Assembly (NCBI RefSeq): GCF_003481705.1
Contig: NZ_QULN01000002.1
Coordinates: 372,001 to 436,000 of the forward strand
Reading direction: 5' to 3'
Source of the DNA: Butyricicoccus sp. OM04-18BH
GTDB lineage: Bacteria > Bacillota > Clostridia > Oscillospirales > Butyricicoccaceae
DNA length: 64,000 nucleotides
Below, piece after piece: positions 39,600-48,943 of this stretch (positions within the stretch are counted from its first letter, which is position 1; every line of letters begins with the position of its first letter). A program made the position numbers and the translations under genes. The notes below the pieces were generated by a model. The model was not told the DNA's origin and searched no databases. It worked only from the letters and a program-made list of their open reading frames with translations.

Positions 39600-41350
39600 T
39601 GGATAAGAGAAAAATGAAAAAGCTCCTGATTCTGAATTTACCGTATTTTCTGGTAGGGTTGTTCGCTACGAATTTAGGAGAAGCATGGAGATTGGCTGAG
39701 GGGGCAGATTCATCTGCGAAAATCCTCAGCTTTTTTCATGCCCTTCCGATAGCCCTGAACAATCCGTTTCCCAGCTTTCACCCGTTGGATTTGCTGATTG
39801 GTATTCTCTGCGGCGCAGGACTTCGGCTGGCTGTCTATCTAAAAGGCAAAAACGCAAAGAAGTACCGACACAATGTTGAGTACGGTTCTGCTCGTTGGGG
39901 AACGGCAAAAGATATTGAGCCGTTTATTGCACCAAAGTTCGAGGACAATGTGATCCTGACGAAAACGGAGCGGCTGATGATGAGCAATCGCCCGAAGAAT
40001 CCTGCCAATGCCCGAAATAAGAATGTTCTGATTATCGGCGGTTCGGGTTCCGGTAAAACTCGCTTTTGGTTGAAGCCAAACCTTCTCCAGATGCACAGTT
40101 CCTATGTGGTCACTGACCCGAAAGGCAGCATCGTGATTGAGTGCGGCAACGCCCTTTTGAAGCATGGCTACACCATCAAGATTTTCAACACCATCAACTT
40201 TCAGAAGTCGATGCACTATAACCCATTTGCCTATATCCATTCAGAAAAAGACATTCTGAAACTGGTGACAACGCTGATTGCCAACACAAAGGGTGATGGA
40301 AAAGCCGGTGATGAGTTCTGGACGAAGGCGGAAACGCTGCTCTACTGTGCCTTGATCGGATATATCCACTATGAAGCTCCGGTTGAGGAACAGAATTTCT
40401 CCACCCTGATTGAGTTCCTGAACGCAATGGAGGTGCGGGAAGATGATGAGGAGTTCCAGAACCCGGTGGATCTGATGTTTGAAGCCCTGGAAAAGAAAAA
40501 GCCGAATCACTTTGCAGTCCGTCAGTATAAAAAATACAAGCTGGCTGCCGGCAAGACCGCTAAGTCGATTTTGATTTCCTGCGGCGCTCGTCTGGCTCCT
40601 TTTGATATTCAGGAGGTCAGAGATGTGACTGCCTATGACGAGTTGCAGTTGGATACTCTCGGAGATAAGAAAACGGCGCTCTTTCTGATTATGTCAGATA
40701 CGGATGCGACGTTTAATTTTTTGATCTCCATGATTTACACACAGCTGTTCAACTTGTTGTGCGAGAAAGCAGATGATGTGTACGGCGGCAGACTGCCGGT
40801 TCATGTGCGCTGCTTGATTGATGAGATGGCAAACATCGGTCAGATTCCCAATCTGGAAAAACTGGTAGCGACAATCCGAAGCCGTGAAATATCGGCTTGC
40901 CTTGTTCTCCAGGCACAATCACAGCTGAAAGCCATTTATAAAGACAATGCCGATACCATCATCGGCAACATGGATTCCCGAATTTTCCTGGGTGGTTCTG
41001 AGCCAACCACGCTCAAAGAACTGAATCAGGCATTGGGAAAAGAAACTATCGACACCTACAACACCTCCAACACCAGAGGTAACAGCCCGTCTTACGGCTT
41101 GAATTATCAGAAGTTAGGCAAAGACCTTGCGAGCGTAGATGAGCTTGCGGTTCTGGATGGCAGCAAGTGTATTTTGCAGTTGCGTGGTGTCAGACCGTTT
41201 CTTTCTGACAAGTACGATCTGACGCAGCACCCCAATTATAAGTACACATCAGACTTTGATAAGAGAAATGAGTTCAACATTGAGCAGTTTCTGAGTCGAA
41301 GGTTGAAGCTCAAGGCAGGTGATGAGTTTGTGGTAGTCGATGCGGATTAA
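39596..41350 (+). CDS. VirD4/TraG-type coupling protein
   Basis: 584 aa from GTG 39596 (ATG 39599 is an equal alternative). Two N-terminal membrane segments (about residues 8-25 and 60-80) are followed by a cytoplasmic ATPase: Walker A GGSGSGKT near residue 150, VVTDPKGSI, and Walker B region VRCLIDEMANIGQIPNLEKLVATIRSR. This is the type IV coupling protein that brings the relaxase-DNA complex to the secretion channel. Length and order after pcfB are those of Tn1549-type elements. Confidence 0.94.
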   Translation: MMDKRKMKKLLILNLPYFLVGLFATNLGEAWRLAEGADSSAKILSFFHALPIALNNPFPSFHPLDLLIGILCGAGLRLAVYLKGKNAKKYRHNVEYGSARWGTAKDIEPFIAPKFEDNVILTKTERLMMSNRPKNPANARNKNVLIIGGSGSGKTRFWLKPNLLQMHSSYVVTDPKGSIVIECGNALLKHGYTIKIFNTINFQKSMHYNPFAYIHSEKDILKLVTTLIANTKGDGKAGDEFWTKAETLLYCALIGYIHYEAPVEEQNFSTLIEFLNAMEVREDDEEFQNPVDLMFEALEKKKPNHFAVRQYKKYKLAAGKTAKSILISCGARLAPFDIQEVRDVTAYDELQLDTLGDKKTALFLIMSDTDATFNFLISMIYTQLFNLLCEKADDVYGGRLPVHVRCLIDEMANIGQIPNLEKLVATIRSREISACLVLQAQSQLKAIYKDNADTIIGNMDSRIFLGGSEPTTLKELNQALGKETIDTYNTSNTRGNSPSYGLNYQKLGKDLASVDELAVLDGSKCILQLRGVRPFLSDKYDLTQHPNYKYTSDFDKRNEFNIEQFLSRRLKLKAGDEFVVVDAD

Positions 41351-41362
41351 GGAGGTTTCTGT

Positions 41363-41683
41363 TTGGAAAATCTGAAAACGGTATCTGCCCTGGTTAAGAA
41401 CATCTTGGAACACGACCACAAGGCAAGAAATACCGACAATCATTTGTACCTGATGGTACTGGAACACTATTCCGGTCTGCGTGGCATCGACATTCATGCC
41501 ATGACGGTTCCTGTGTTTTTGAAGGAACTGGATAGACGCAGCTTTCCGGGGTTTGAAACTGTCCGCAGAAGCAGACAGAAAGTGCAGGCAACCTACCCTG
41601 ACCTTGCTCCCAGTGAAGCCGTAGGCAAGCGCAGAGCAAAAAATGAGGTTGTATATCGAGAATTTGCAGAAAGCGAGGTGTAA
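41363..41683 (+). CDS. element protein of unknown function
   Basis: 106 aa, TTG 41363 with AAGGAGG 7 bases upstream. All-helical and charged: NLKTVSALVKNILEHDHKARNTDNHLYLMVLEHYS, then ELDRRSFPGFETVRRSRQKVQATYPDLAPSEAV and RRAKNEVVYREFA. This looks like the small transposon-encoded protein often found behind TraG in these elements, without known function. It is followed by a helix-turn-helix gene after 5 bases. Confidence 0.7.
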   Translation: MENLKTVSALVKNILEHDHKARNTDNHLYLMVLEHYSGLRGIDIHAMTVPVFLKELDRRSFPGFETVRRSRQKVQATYPDLAPSEAVGKRRAKNEVVYREFAESEV

Positions 41684-41688
41684 AAAAA

Positions 41689-42081
41689 ATGACTTGGTGG
41701 ATCACGGATACCTCTATTGGGCAGCGATTGAAGTTCGTTAGACGATTTCGCCGCCTTACCCAGAAAGAGCTTGGACTCCTGATGGGGTATTCCGAGAAAA
41801 CAGCGGATGTCCGTATTGCTCAGTATGAGAAAAACGCTCGAACCCCTAATGCAGAAACCACAGCGAAACTCGCAGAGGTTCTGAAGGTTTCACCTGTCGT
41901 TTTTTCACCGACAATCTGTGCTTCTCGTGAAGATTTGTTGCAGTCAATGTATTGGCTGTTTCTTATGAAAGGTGGTGGTGATATATATGATTGTGAAACT
42001 GAATATGCAAGAAGCAGAATGGAACAGAAACTTGGCGTGATAACCGTCGAGGAGTTCCTTGAAAAGATTCTCGTAAACTAA
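41689..42081 (+). CDS. XRE-family transcriptional regulator
   Basis: 130 aa. Residues 10-70 form an XRE helix-turn-helix (IGQRLKFVRRFRRLTQKELGLLMGYSEKTADVRIAQYEKNARTPNAETTAKLAEVLKV). The C-terminal 60 residues contain a segment YWLFLMKGGGDIYD typical of such regulators in CTn elements. It ends at a terminator placed before the membrane-channel genes, so it probably controls the transfer operon. ATG 41689 follows a short A-rich spacer with GAGGTG. Confidence 0.85.
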   Translation: MTWWITDTSIGQRLKFVRRFRRLTQKELGLLMGYSEKTADVRIAQYEKNARTPNAETTAKLAEVLKVSPVVFSPTICASREDLLQSMYWLFLMKGGGDIYDCETEYARSRMEQKLGVITVEEFLEKILVN

Positions 42082-42127
42082 GCCTTCCGTCCGGTTTTGA
42101 TGCCGGTAGTACGGAGGGCTTTTTCTA
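42081..42127 (+). terminator. terminator between regulator and channel operon
   Basis: AGCCTTCCGT pairs with ACGGAGGGCT (one G-T), with an inner CCGG/CCGG stem, then TTTTTCT. Confidence 0.85.
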
Positions 42128-42164
42128 TTCTCAAAACAATTTCAAATTTTAGGAGGAAAATATT

Positions 42165-42380
42165 ATGGCATTTTTCAATAGCGCAGTAACCGTTCTTCAG
42201 ACTCTCGTTATCGCTCTGGGCGCAGGTCTTGGCATCTGGGGTGCAATCAATCTGCTTGAGGGCTACGGCAACGATAACCCCGGCGCAAAGTCCCAGGGCA
42301 TGAAGCAGCTCATGGCTGGCGGCGGTGTTGCCCTCATCGGCACCACCCTTGTACCTCTGCTCTCCGGACTGTTCGGTTAA
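42165..42380 (+). CDS. Maff2-family membrane protein (pilin-like)
   Basis: 71 aa with AGGAGG upstream. Two hydrophobic segments (residues about 8-30 and 48-68) separated by a polar loop EGYGNDNPGAKSQG. It matches the Maff2 family of conjugative elements, small VirB2-like subunits of the mating channel. It is the first gene of the channel operon and is followed by VirB6-, PrgI- and VirB4-type genes. A short frame rich in Gly and Ala at strong codon bias suggests high expression. Confidence 0.85.
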   Translation: MAFFNSAVTVLQTLVIALGAGLGIWGAINLLEGYGNDNPGAKSQGMKQLMAGGGVALIGTTLVPLLSGLFG

Positions 42381-42405
42381 TCACAAAACAAGGAGGTAAT
42401 CGCCT

Positions 42406-43272
42406 TTGGACAGCATACTCCAACAGATCACAGACTGGCTGAAAGAAATGCTCGTTTCAGCTATTATGGGAAATCTGTCGGGGATGTTTGAGTCCGTCAA
42501 CAACCAGGTTGGCGAGATAGCAACCTCCGTTGGCATGACCCCGGCGAATTTTTCGCCGGGTGTCTTTGCCATGGTACGAAACATCTCCGAGTCAGTGATT
42601 ATCCCAATCGCAGGCTTGATTCTGACCTTCATTGCCTGTTATGAGCTAATTCAGATGATTATTGACCACAACAATCTGGCAAATTTTGAAACCTGGATCT
42701 TCTTCAAATGGGTGTTCAAGACTTTTGTTGCGGTCATGTTAATCACAAACACATTCAATATCACGATGGCTGTGTTTGATGTGACACAGCACGTTATAAA
42801 CGCAAGCGCCGGTATCATATCCGGAAATACTGCCATAGATGCTTCGGCATTGGAAACAATGGAAGAAACGCTGATGGCAATGGATTTGGGTCCTTTGCTC
42901 GGCTTGTTCCTGCAATCCTTTATCGTGCAGGTCACGATGTCCGCTTTGGCAATCATCATCTTTGTGATCGTCTACGGTCGAATGATTGAAATTTATCTGA
43001 TGGTCAGCCTTGCCCCGATTCCGCTTTCCACTTTTGGAAACAGAGAACAGAGCAATATCGGACAGAATTATCTGCGTTCGCTGTTTGCAATCGGATTCCA
43101 GGGATTCCTGATTATGATCTGCGTGGGCATTTATGCGGTGCTGATTCAGTCTATCGCATTCAGTGATGACATCATCGGTTCTATCTGGGGTGTTATGGGC
43201 TACACCGTCCTTTTGTGCTTCACCCTGTTTAAGACTGGTTCGCTTGCGAAGGGTGTATTCAGCGCTCACTAA
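42406..43272 (+). CDS. VirB6/TrbL-like channel membrane protein
   Basis: 288 aa, TTG 42406 with AAGGAGG upstream. The N-terminal 50 residues are amphipathic; about six membrane segments follow (from VIIPIAGLILTFIACYELIQ at residue 65 to the last near residue 275). The central loop and MIEIYLMVSLAPIPLSTF block are usual for the VirB6/TrbL-like proteins of Gram-positive elements. It forms part of the inner membrane channel of the type IV secretion machine. Spacing to neighbours is about 20 bases on either side. Confidence 0.87.
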   Translation: MDSILQQITDWLKEMLVSAIMGNLSGMFESVNNQVGEIATSVGMTPANFSPGVFAMVRNISESVIIPIAGLILTFIACYELIQMIIDHNNLANFETWIFFKWVFKTFVAVMLITNTFNITMAVFDVTQHVINASAGIISGNTAIDASALETMEETLMAMDLGPLLGLFLQSFIVQVTMSALAIIIFVIVYGRMIEIYLMVSLAPIPLSTFGNREQSNIGQNYLRSLFAIGFQGFLIMICVGIYAVLIQSIAFSDDIIGSIWGVMGYTVLLCFTLFKTGSLAKGVFSAH

Positions 43273-43289
43273 GGGAAGGAGGAAATTGT

Positions 43290-43724
43290 TTGGCAGCGTA
43301 TATTCCCGTACCTCGTGACCTGACGAGGGTAAAAACAAAAGTGTTCTTCAATCTGACGAAACGGCAGTTACTTTGCTTTGGTGCGGCGGCGCTCATCGGA
43401 GTGCCGATTTTCTTTCTGGTCAAAGCAACCGGAAATGTGAGCCTTGCAGCACTGTCCATGATGATCGTCATGTTACCGTTGTTCTTTCTGGCAATGTATG
43501 AAAAGGATAGTCAGCCGTTGGAAGTGGTTGTAGAACACTTCATTCAGACCAAATTCGTTCGTCCCAAGGTTCGCCCTTATCAGACGGACAACTATTATGA
43601 CGCTTTGATGCGTCAGTACAAACTGGAAAAGGAGGTTGAACGAATTGTTTTTCAAAAAGAAGCCACAGGCAAGAAACATCAAAATGCCTGCAAATCTGAA
43701 TCGGAAGCAGCAGCGAGAAATTAA
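43290..43724 (+). CDS. PrgI-family membrane protein
   Basis: 144 aa, TTG start with GGAAGGAGG upstream. MAAYIPVPRDLTRVKTKVFFNLTKRQLLCFGAAALIG is the signature start of PrgI proteins, with two membrane helices at about residues 30-75. PrgI (VirB3-like) proteins pair with the VirB4 ATPase. The 3' end overlaps the virB4 start by about 80 bases, the usual arrangement. Confidence 0.9.
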   Translation: MAAYIPVPRDLTRVKTKVFFNLTKRQLLCFGAAALIGVPIFFLVKATGNVSLAALSMMIVMLPLFFLAMYEKDSQPLEVVVEHFIQTKFVRPKVRPYQTDNYYDALMRQYKLEKEVERIVFQKEATGKKHQNACKSESEAAARN

Positions 43725-46071
43725 AGCTGTTGTGGAACGGGCAAAGAAGGACAACGGTATTCCGCAGACTGCACAGCAGTCCATTCCCTTTCAGAGAATG
43801 TTCCCGGATGGCATCTGCCGTGTCACTGACAGTTATTACACCAAGACCATTCAGTTTCAGGACATCAACTATCAGCTGGCACAGCAGGAAGATAAGACTG
43901 CCATCTTCGATGAGTGGTGCAGTTTCCTGAATTTCTTTGACAGCTCCATTCACTTTGAGCTTTCCTTTATGAACCTGAGTACCGATGCTGAAAGCTTTGA
44001 AAAGAGTATCCGTATCCCGTTCAAGAAGGACAGCTTCAATCCCGTCCGTGCCGAGTATAGCCAGATGCTGAAAAAGCAGTTGGCGCAGGGCAACAACGGC
44101 TTGACCAAAACCAAGTACCTGACATTCGGCATTGAAGCCGAATCCATGCGGCAGGCAAAGCCGAGACTCAACCATATCGAAAACGATCTGCTCAATAACT
44201 TTCGGCGTTTGGGTGTCATTGCCACTACCATGAACGGCAAAGAGCGGCTGCATCTGATGCACTCTATGTTCCACATGGGTGATAATGATAAGTTCTTCTT
44301 CGATTGGAAGTATCTTGTGGAATCCGGGCTGTCCGTAAAGGACTTCATTGCTCCGACGGCGTTTGCCTTTAAGACCAACCGCACCTTCCAGATGGGCAGT
44401 ATCTTCGGTTCGATGTCTTATCTGGCAATTACGGCATCAGACCTGTCTGATCGTATGCTGGCGGATTTTCTGGATATGGAATCCACGCAGATCGTGACCA
44501 TGCACATCCAGTCGGTTGACCAGACTGCGGCGATTAAGACCATCAAGAGAATCATCACCGAGCTTGACCGTTCCAAAATCGAGGAACAGAAAAAGGCTGT
44601 GCGTTCTGGCTATGACATGGACATTATCCCATCTGACCTTGCTACCTATGGTAAAGATGCGAAGTCACTTCTGAAAGAATTGCAGAGCCAGAATGAGCGA
44701 ATGTTCATGGTGACATTTCTGGTGCTGAACACCGGGCGCACCGAGCAGGAACTGGAGAACAATGTGTTCCAGGCACAGAGCATCGCCCAGAAGCATAACT
44801 GCAATCTGCGTCGTTTGGATTTTCAGCAGGAATCCGGACTGATGAGCAGCCTGCCTTTGGCACAAAACCTGATTGAGATTCGTCGTGGCCTGACTACCAG
44901 TTCCACGGCTATTTTTGTGCCTTTCACCACGCAGGAGCTGTTCCAGAATGGTGGAGAAACGCTCTATTACGGGCTGAATGCTCTGTCGAACAACCTTATC
45001 ATGGTGGACAGAAAGAAGCTCAAGAACCCCAACGGACTGATTCTGGGTACTCCCGGTTCCGGTAAATCCTTTTCCGCAAAGCGTGAAATCACCAATGCGT
45101 TCCTGGTTACGGATGACGATATTATCATCTGCGACCCCGAAGCGGAATATGCGGCTCTGGTTCACAAGTTCAATGGTCAGGTGGTAAAAATCAGCTCCTC
45201 CAGTACCAACTATATCAACCCTATGGACATCAACCTGAACTACTCTGAGGATGACAACCCGGTAGCACTGAAAGCTGATTTTATCCTGTCCCTCTGTGAG
45301 TTGATTATGGGCAGTAAGGATGGCTTGCAGCCTATCGAAAAGACGGTTATCGACCGTTGTGTGCATCAGATTTACCAGAGATATTTCGACAATCCTGCCC
45401 CTGAGAATATGCCGATCCTTGAGGATTTGTATGATGCCCTTCTGAAACAGGACGAAAAGGAAGCCCACCATGTAGCGACCGCCTTGGAAATCTATGTTAA
45501 GGGTTCTCTGAAACTGTTTAACAACAGAACCAATGTGGATATTCAGAATCGTCTGGTGTGCTTCGACATTAAGGAGCTGGGCAATCAGCTGAAAAAAATC
45601 GGTATGCTGATCGTTCAGGATCAGGTCTGGGGGCGTGTAACTGCCAACCGTTCTGCCGGTAAATCGACCAGATATTATATTGACGAGTTCCATCTGCTTC
45701 TGAAGGAAGAACAGACGGCAACCTATTCCGTAGAAATCTGGAAGCGATTCCGTAAATGGGGCGGCTTGCCGACCGGTATTACTCAGAATGTCAAAGACCT
45801 GCTTCGTTCCCCGGAGATTGCCAACATCCTCGAAAACTCTGATTTCATCTATATGCTGAATCAGGCAAGCGATGACCGAAGTATTCTGGCACAGCGGTTG
45901 AACATTTCGCCGCATCAGCTGTCCTATGTAACCAACTCCGGTGAGGGCGAAGGACTTCTGTTCTATGGCAATGTGATTCTGCCGTTCATTGACCGATTCC
46001 CGACAGATCTGGAACTGTATCGCATTATGACCACGAAGTTAAACGAGGTGGCACAGGAAAAGGAGGCGTAA
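43645..46071 (+). CDS. virB4: VirB4/TraE-type conjugation ATPase
   Basis: 808 aa from TTG 43645, which has AAGGAGG at 9 bases; another TTG at 43636 lies too close to that site. N-terminal VirB4 domain (residues about 40-400), then a RecA-like ATPase with Walker A GTPGSGKS near residue 468, Walker B IICDPEAEY, and TRYYIDEFHLLLKEEQT, GLPTGITQNVKDLL. It energises assembly and DNA transfer at the membrane. Full length and collinear with homologues in CTn elements. Confidence 0.94.
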   Translation: MFFKKKPQARNIKMPANLNRKQQREIKAVVERAKKDNGIPQTAQQSIPFQRMFPDGICRVTDSYYTKTIQFQDINYQLAQQEDKTAIFDEWCSFLNFFDSSIHFELSFMNLSTDAESFEKSIRIPFKKDSFNPVRAEYSQMLKKQLAQGNNGLTKTKYLTFGIEAESMRQAKPRLNHIENDLLNNFRRLGVIATTMNGKERLHLMHSMFHMGDNDKFFFDWKYLVESGLSVKDFIAPTAFAFKTNRTFQMGSIFGSMSYLAITASDLSDRMLADFLDMESTQIVTMHIQSVDQTAAIKTIKRIITELDRSKIEEQKKAVRSGYDMDIIPSDLATYGKDAKSLLKELQSQNERMFMVTFLVLNTGRTEQELENNVFQAQSIAQKHNCNLRRLDFQQESGLMSSLPLAQNLIEIRRGLTTSSTAIFVPFTTQELFQNGGETLYYGLNALSNNLIMVDRKKLKNPNGLILGTPGSGKSFSAKREITNAFLVTDDDIIICDPEAEYAALVHKFNGQVVKISSSSTNYINPMDINLNYSEDDNPVALKADFILSLCELIMGSKDGLQPIEKTVIDRCVHQIYQRYFDNPAPENMPILEDLYDALLKQDEKEAHHVATALEIYVKGSLKLFNNRTNVDIQNRLVCFDIKELGNQLKKIGMLIVQDQVWGRVTANRSAGKSTRYYIDEFHLLLKEEQTATYSVEIWKRFRKWGGLPTGITQNVKDLLRSPEIANILENSDFIYMLNQASDDRSILAQRLNISPHQLSYVTNSGEGEGLLFYGNVILPFIDRFPTDLELYRIMTTKLNEVAQEKEA

Positions 46072-46074
46072 TGT

Positions 46075-47811
46075 ATGGCGAAAAGACCTACACGACTCCG
46101 TTTTACCGAAGATGACCTTGCAGATTCTCATGTGAAGAAAGCTGCCGACCGTGCAGATAAGGCGGTTGATAGGGCTGAAAAAGCGGCAGACAAATTGGCT
46201 TCTAAAAAGGCAAAGCCGAAGCTAAAGCTGGAAACAGATGCAGCCGGTTCCCGTAAAGCAAAGCTCCGTTTTGAAAAAGCGGAGTTTACGGAAATCGAGC
46301 GCCCATCTGTGGCAAAGCACATGGCAAGCCGTGGTGCCGCAGTCACGCTCACATCCAAAGCACATCGGGCGGTGTCAGAATATGAGGATGATAATATCGG
46401 CGTTCAGGCTGTGCAGGAAACGACCAAGGCTGTTGAATCCACTGTCTATACCGTCGATCATGCCGTTTACAGTCACAAGCTGAAAGCCTACGACAAGGCG
46501 GAAAAGCTGGTTGAGAAGTCAGATAAAGCAAATGTAAATGCCCTGTATGAGAAGTTCAAAAAGGACAACCCCGATGCCGGTTCCAATCCCTTTTCCCGTT
46601 GGCAACAGAAAAGGGCAATCAAGAAAGAATATGCTGCCGCCAAAGCCGGTAAGAATACCGCTTCGACAACGGCTTCTGCATCTAAGGGTGCAGGCAAGGC
46701 AACGGGCAAAGCAGCTCAGGGAGCCAAGAACATCACAGAAAGAGTAACGGAGTTCTGCACCACACACTCTAAAACGATTCTGTTTGTTTTGATTGCCGGA
46801 CTGCTTTTTATGATACTCTCAGGGATGTTCTCGTCTTGTTCGGCTATGTTCCAAGGCGGCACACAGATCATTCTGGGAACTTCTTTTACTGCAAAAGAGG
46901 AAGATATTATTGGTGCGGACAATGATTACAAGGCTTTGGAAGCTGCGCTCCGCAATAAAATCAATAATATCGAGCGTACTCATAGCGGATATGACGAGTA
47001 CCGGTATGACCTTGATGAAATCAACCACAATCCTTATGAGCTGGCGGCGTATTTGACGGTGAAGTTTGAGGATTACACCAGAGATGAGGTGCAGGCTACC
47101 CTGCAATGGCTATTTGAGCAACAATATGAGCTGACCCTGACGGAAGTAGTAGAGATTCGTACACGAACAACATCTTCTACTGATCCCGAAACGGGAGAGA
47201 CAACAACAGAGGAAGAAGATTACGAATATTATATTCTGAATGTGAAGCTCAGAAATAAGGGCTTGAACAGTGTGATTTCAAATTCCGGCTTGTCGGAAGA
47301 TGATATGGAGCGATATAGAATTTTGCTTCAGACAAGGGGCAACAGACCGGATATTTTCGGAAATGACATTTACGCCACCCCTGGCGGCGAGTACACCGAT
47401 TATGATATTCCGGGCGAAGCGCTGACAGACACAAGATTTGCCAATATGATTCGGGAAGCTGAAAAATATCTGGGATACCCGTATGTGTGGGGCGGCAGCA
47501 GCCCGTCTACCTCCTTTGACTGCTCCGGATTTGTTTCCTATGTAATCAATCACTGCGGAAACGGTTGGAGTGTTGGTCGTTTGACCGCAAACGGTTTGAT
47601 GGGCGTATGCGACATTATCCCGAAAAGCTCTGCCAAACCGGGAGATTTGATTTTCTTCCAAGGCACTTATGATACCTCCGGTGCATCACACGTTGGTATC
47701 TATGTTGGCAATGGTATGATGATCCACTGCGGAAACCCCATTTCCTACGCTTCTATCGAATCGAATTACTGGCAACAGCATTTTTACTGCTTCGGCAGAA
47801 TCAGAAACTAA
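46075..47811 (+). CDS. conjugation-associated NlpC/P60 cell-wall hydrolase
   Basis: 578 aa. A long basic, Lys/Ala-rich cytoplasmic N terminus (residues 1-230) contains repeats such as ADRADKAVDRAEKAAD. One membrane helix lies at about 236-256 (TILFVLIAGLLFMILSGMF). The extracellular part ends in an NlpC/P60 domain with catalytic Cys483 (FDCSGF) and His539 (SHVGIYVG). It opens the peptidoglycan for the mating channel, the VirB1-like role. It starts 3 bases after virB4. Homologues are annotated as CD1108-type mobile element proteins. Confidence 0.92.
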   Translation: MAKRPTRLRFTEDDLADSHVKKAADRADKAVDRAEKAADKLASKKAKPKLKLETDAAGSRKAKLRFEKAEFTEIERPSVAKHMASRGAAVTLTSKAHRAVSEYEDDNIGVQAVQETTKAVESTVYTVDHAVYSHKLKAYDKAEKLVEKSDKANVNALYEKFKKDNPDAGSNPFSRWQQKRAIKKEYAAAKAGKNTASTTASASKGAGKATGKAAQGAKNITERVTEFCTTHSKTILFVLIAGLLFMILSGMFSSCSAMFQGGTQIILGTSFTAKEEDIIGADNDYKALEAALRNKINNIERTHSGYDEYRYDLDEINHNPYELAAYLTVKFEDYTRDEVQATLQWLFEQQYELTLTEVVEIRTRTTSSTDPETGETTTEEEDYEYYILNVKLRNKGLNSVISNSGLSEDDMERYRILLQTRGNRPDIFGNDIYATPGGEYTDYDIPGEALTDTRFANMIREAEKYLGYPYVWGGSSPSTSFDCSGFVSYVINHCGNGWSVGRLTANGLMGVCDIIPKSSAKPGDLIFFQGTYDTSGASHVGIYVGNGMMIHCGNPISYASIESNYWQQHFYCFGRIRN

Positions 47812-47825
47812 AGGAGGGATGGCGA

Positions 47826-48083
47826 TTGAGTGCCAAGTTAGACAGAATAGGTGCAGACCTTGAAAAAGCCCGTAAGAAACGGGCAGAATGGGATGCTAAG
47901 GTGAAAGACCTGGAACGCAGATACCGTGAGGAGGAAAATTCCGAAATCCATGAGATGGTTCATGCTGCGAACCTGAATCCCGAACAGCTTTCCGAGCTGC
48001 TCCGTATGTTTGCTGCGGATATGGCTCCGAAGCCTGATACGATCAATACTATGAATGAGGAGGAAACGCAGAATGAGATTTAA
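47826..48083 (+). CDS. DUF4315-family small coiled-coil protein
   Basis: 85 aa, TTG 47826 with AAGGAGGG upstream. The N-terminal half is a heptad helix (KLDRIGADLEKARKKRAEWDAKVKDLERRYREEEN), followed by LNPEQLSELLRMFA, as in the DUF4315 family found between the NlpC/P60 and DUF4366 genes of these elements. Function unknown. The end overlaps the next gene by 11 bases. Confidence 0.85.
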   Translation: MSAKLDRIGADLEKARKKRAEWDAKVKDLERRYREEENSEIHEMVHAANLNPEQLSELLRMFAADMAPKPDTINTMNEEETQNEI

Positions 48084-48756
48084 GAAAATTGGAGCCGCAT
48101 TGCTGGCGTGTGCAATGTGTTTTGGCGTGTTTTCTACAACGGCATTTGCCTATGTAGATGAAAGCGTAGCGACTGAAGAACCTGCGGTCGAAGAAAAAGT
48201 TCCCGAAACAGAGCCGGAGGAGCCGATGCTACCGCTTACTCCCGACGGCAATCTGACTTTGGTTGATGACGCTGGCTCGCCTACGAAAAGCGGAAAGCAG
48301 TTCATTACCGCTGTAACCAAAAACGGAAACTACTTCTATATCATCATTGACCGTGATGATAAGGGCGAGGAAACCGTGCATTTTCTGAATCAGGTGGATG
48401 AAGCCGACCTGCTCAAGCTGATGGACGAGGAAGAAGTTGCAGAGTTCACCAAGCCGGTTGAGGAAACAAAGCCGGAAGTAGTTGAAACAGTTCCTGAAAT
48501 TACAGAACCGACACCGGAGGAAAAGCCGAAATCCACAAATATGCTCCCGGCGATTCTTACTCTGATTGTGCTTGCCTGTGGTGGTGGATTCTTCGTATTT
48601 AAGAAAGTCCAGGAAAAGAAGAAGGCACAGGAAGCGGCAAAGCCTGACCCAGATGCTGATTATGTGGACGATGACGAGGACTATGGGTACGATCCGGAGT
48701 TTGAGGACGACGATGAAGATAGCTCCGTCGATGAAGATGATAATGAACCTGTGTAA
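48073..48756 (+). CDS. DUF4366-type surface protein
   Basis: 227 aa from ATG 48073, with GAGGAGG 10 bases upstream. A signal peptide (KKIGAALLACAMCFGVFSTTAFA) is followed by an extracellular acidic region rich in Glu and Pro, a short beta-rich domain (GKQFITAVTKNGNYFYIIIDRDDKGEETVHFLNQVDE), a membrane helix near residues 160-180 (AILTLIVLACGGGFFVF) and a very acidic cytoplasmic tail (DDDEDYGYDPEFEDDDEDSS). The family (CD1107 type) is universal in Tn1549-like elements and probably part of the mating machine. Confidence 0.87.
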   Translation: MRFKKIGAALLACAMCFGVFSTTAFAYVDESVATEEPAVEEKVPETEPEEPMLPLTPDGNLTLVDDAGSPTKSGKQFITAVTKNGNYFYIIIDRDDKGEETVHFLNQVDEADLLKLMDEEEVAEFTKPVEETKPEVVETVPEITEPTPEEKPKSTNMLPAILTLIVLACGGGFFVFKKVQEKKKAQEAAKPDPDADYVDDDEDYGYDPEFEDDDEDSSVDEDDNEPV

Positions 48757-48811
48757 ACAGGATAGGCTTGATGCCTGGGGCAGCCTTCGGGTTGCCTTTA
48801 CATAGTTTCCG

Positions 48812-48932
48812 CTTTCAAAAAATAAAAAAATTTGCGTTTTTGAAAGTGACATCTTGCATATACTATTAGCAGACAGTATAATAAGTACAGCGAAGCGGTT
48901 TCGAGAAATGAAAAAACTTCAATTTTTGAAAG
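48812..48932 (+). promoter_or_regulatory. promoter and TTTTTGAAAG repeats in front of the AAA ATPase gene
   Basis: TTGCAT (48854), 17 bases, TATAAT (48877-48882). The 10-base word TTTTTGAAAG occurs at 48837-48846 and 48923-48932, and its complement at 48812-48821. The first two form an inverted pair just before the promoter, the third lies at the gene start, suggesting a bound regulator. Confidence 0.6.
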
Positions 48933-48943
48933 CGGGTGACTAT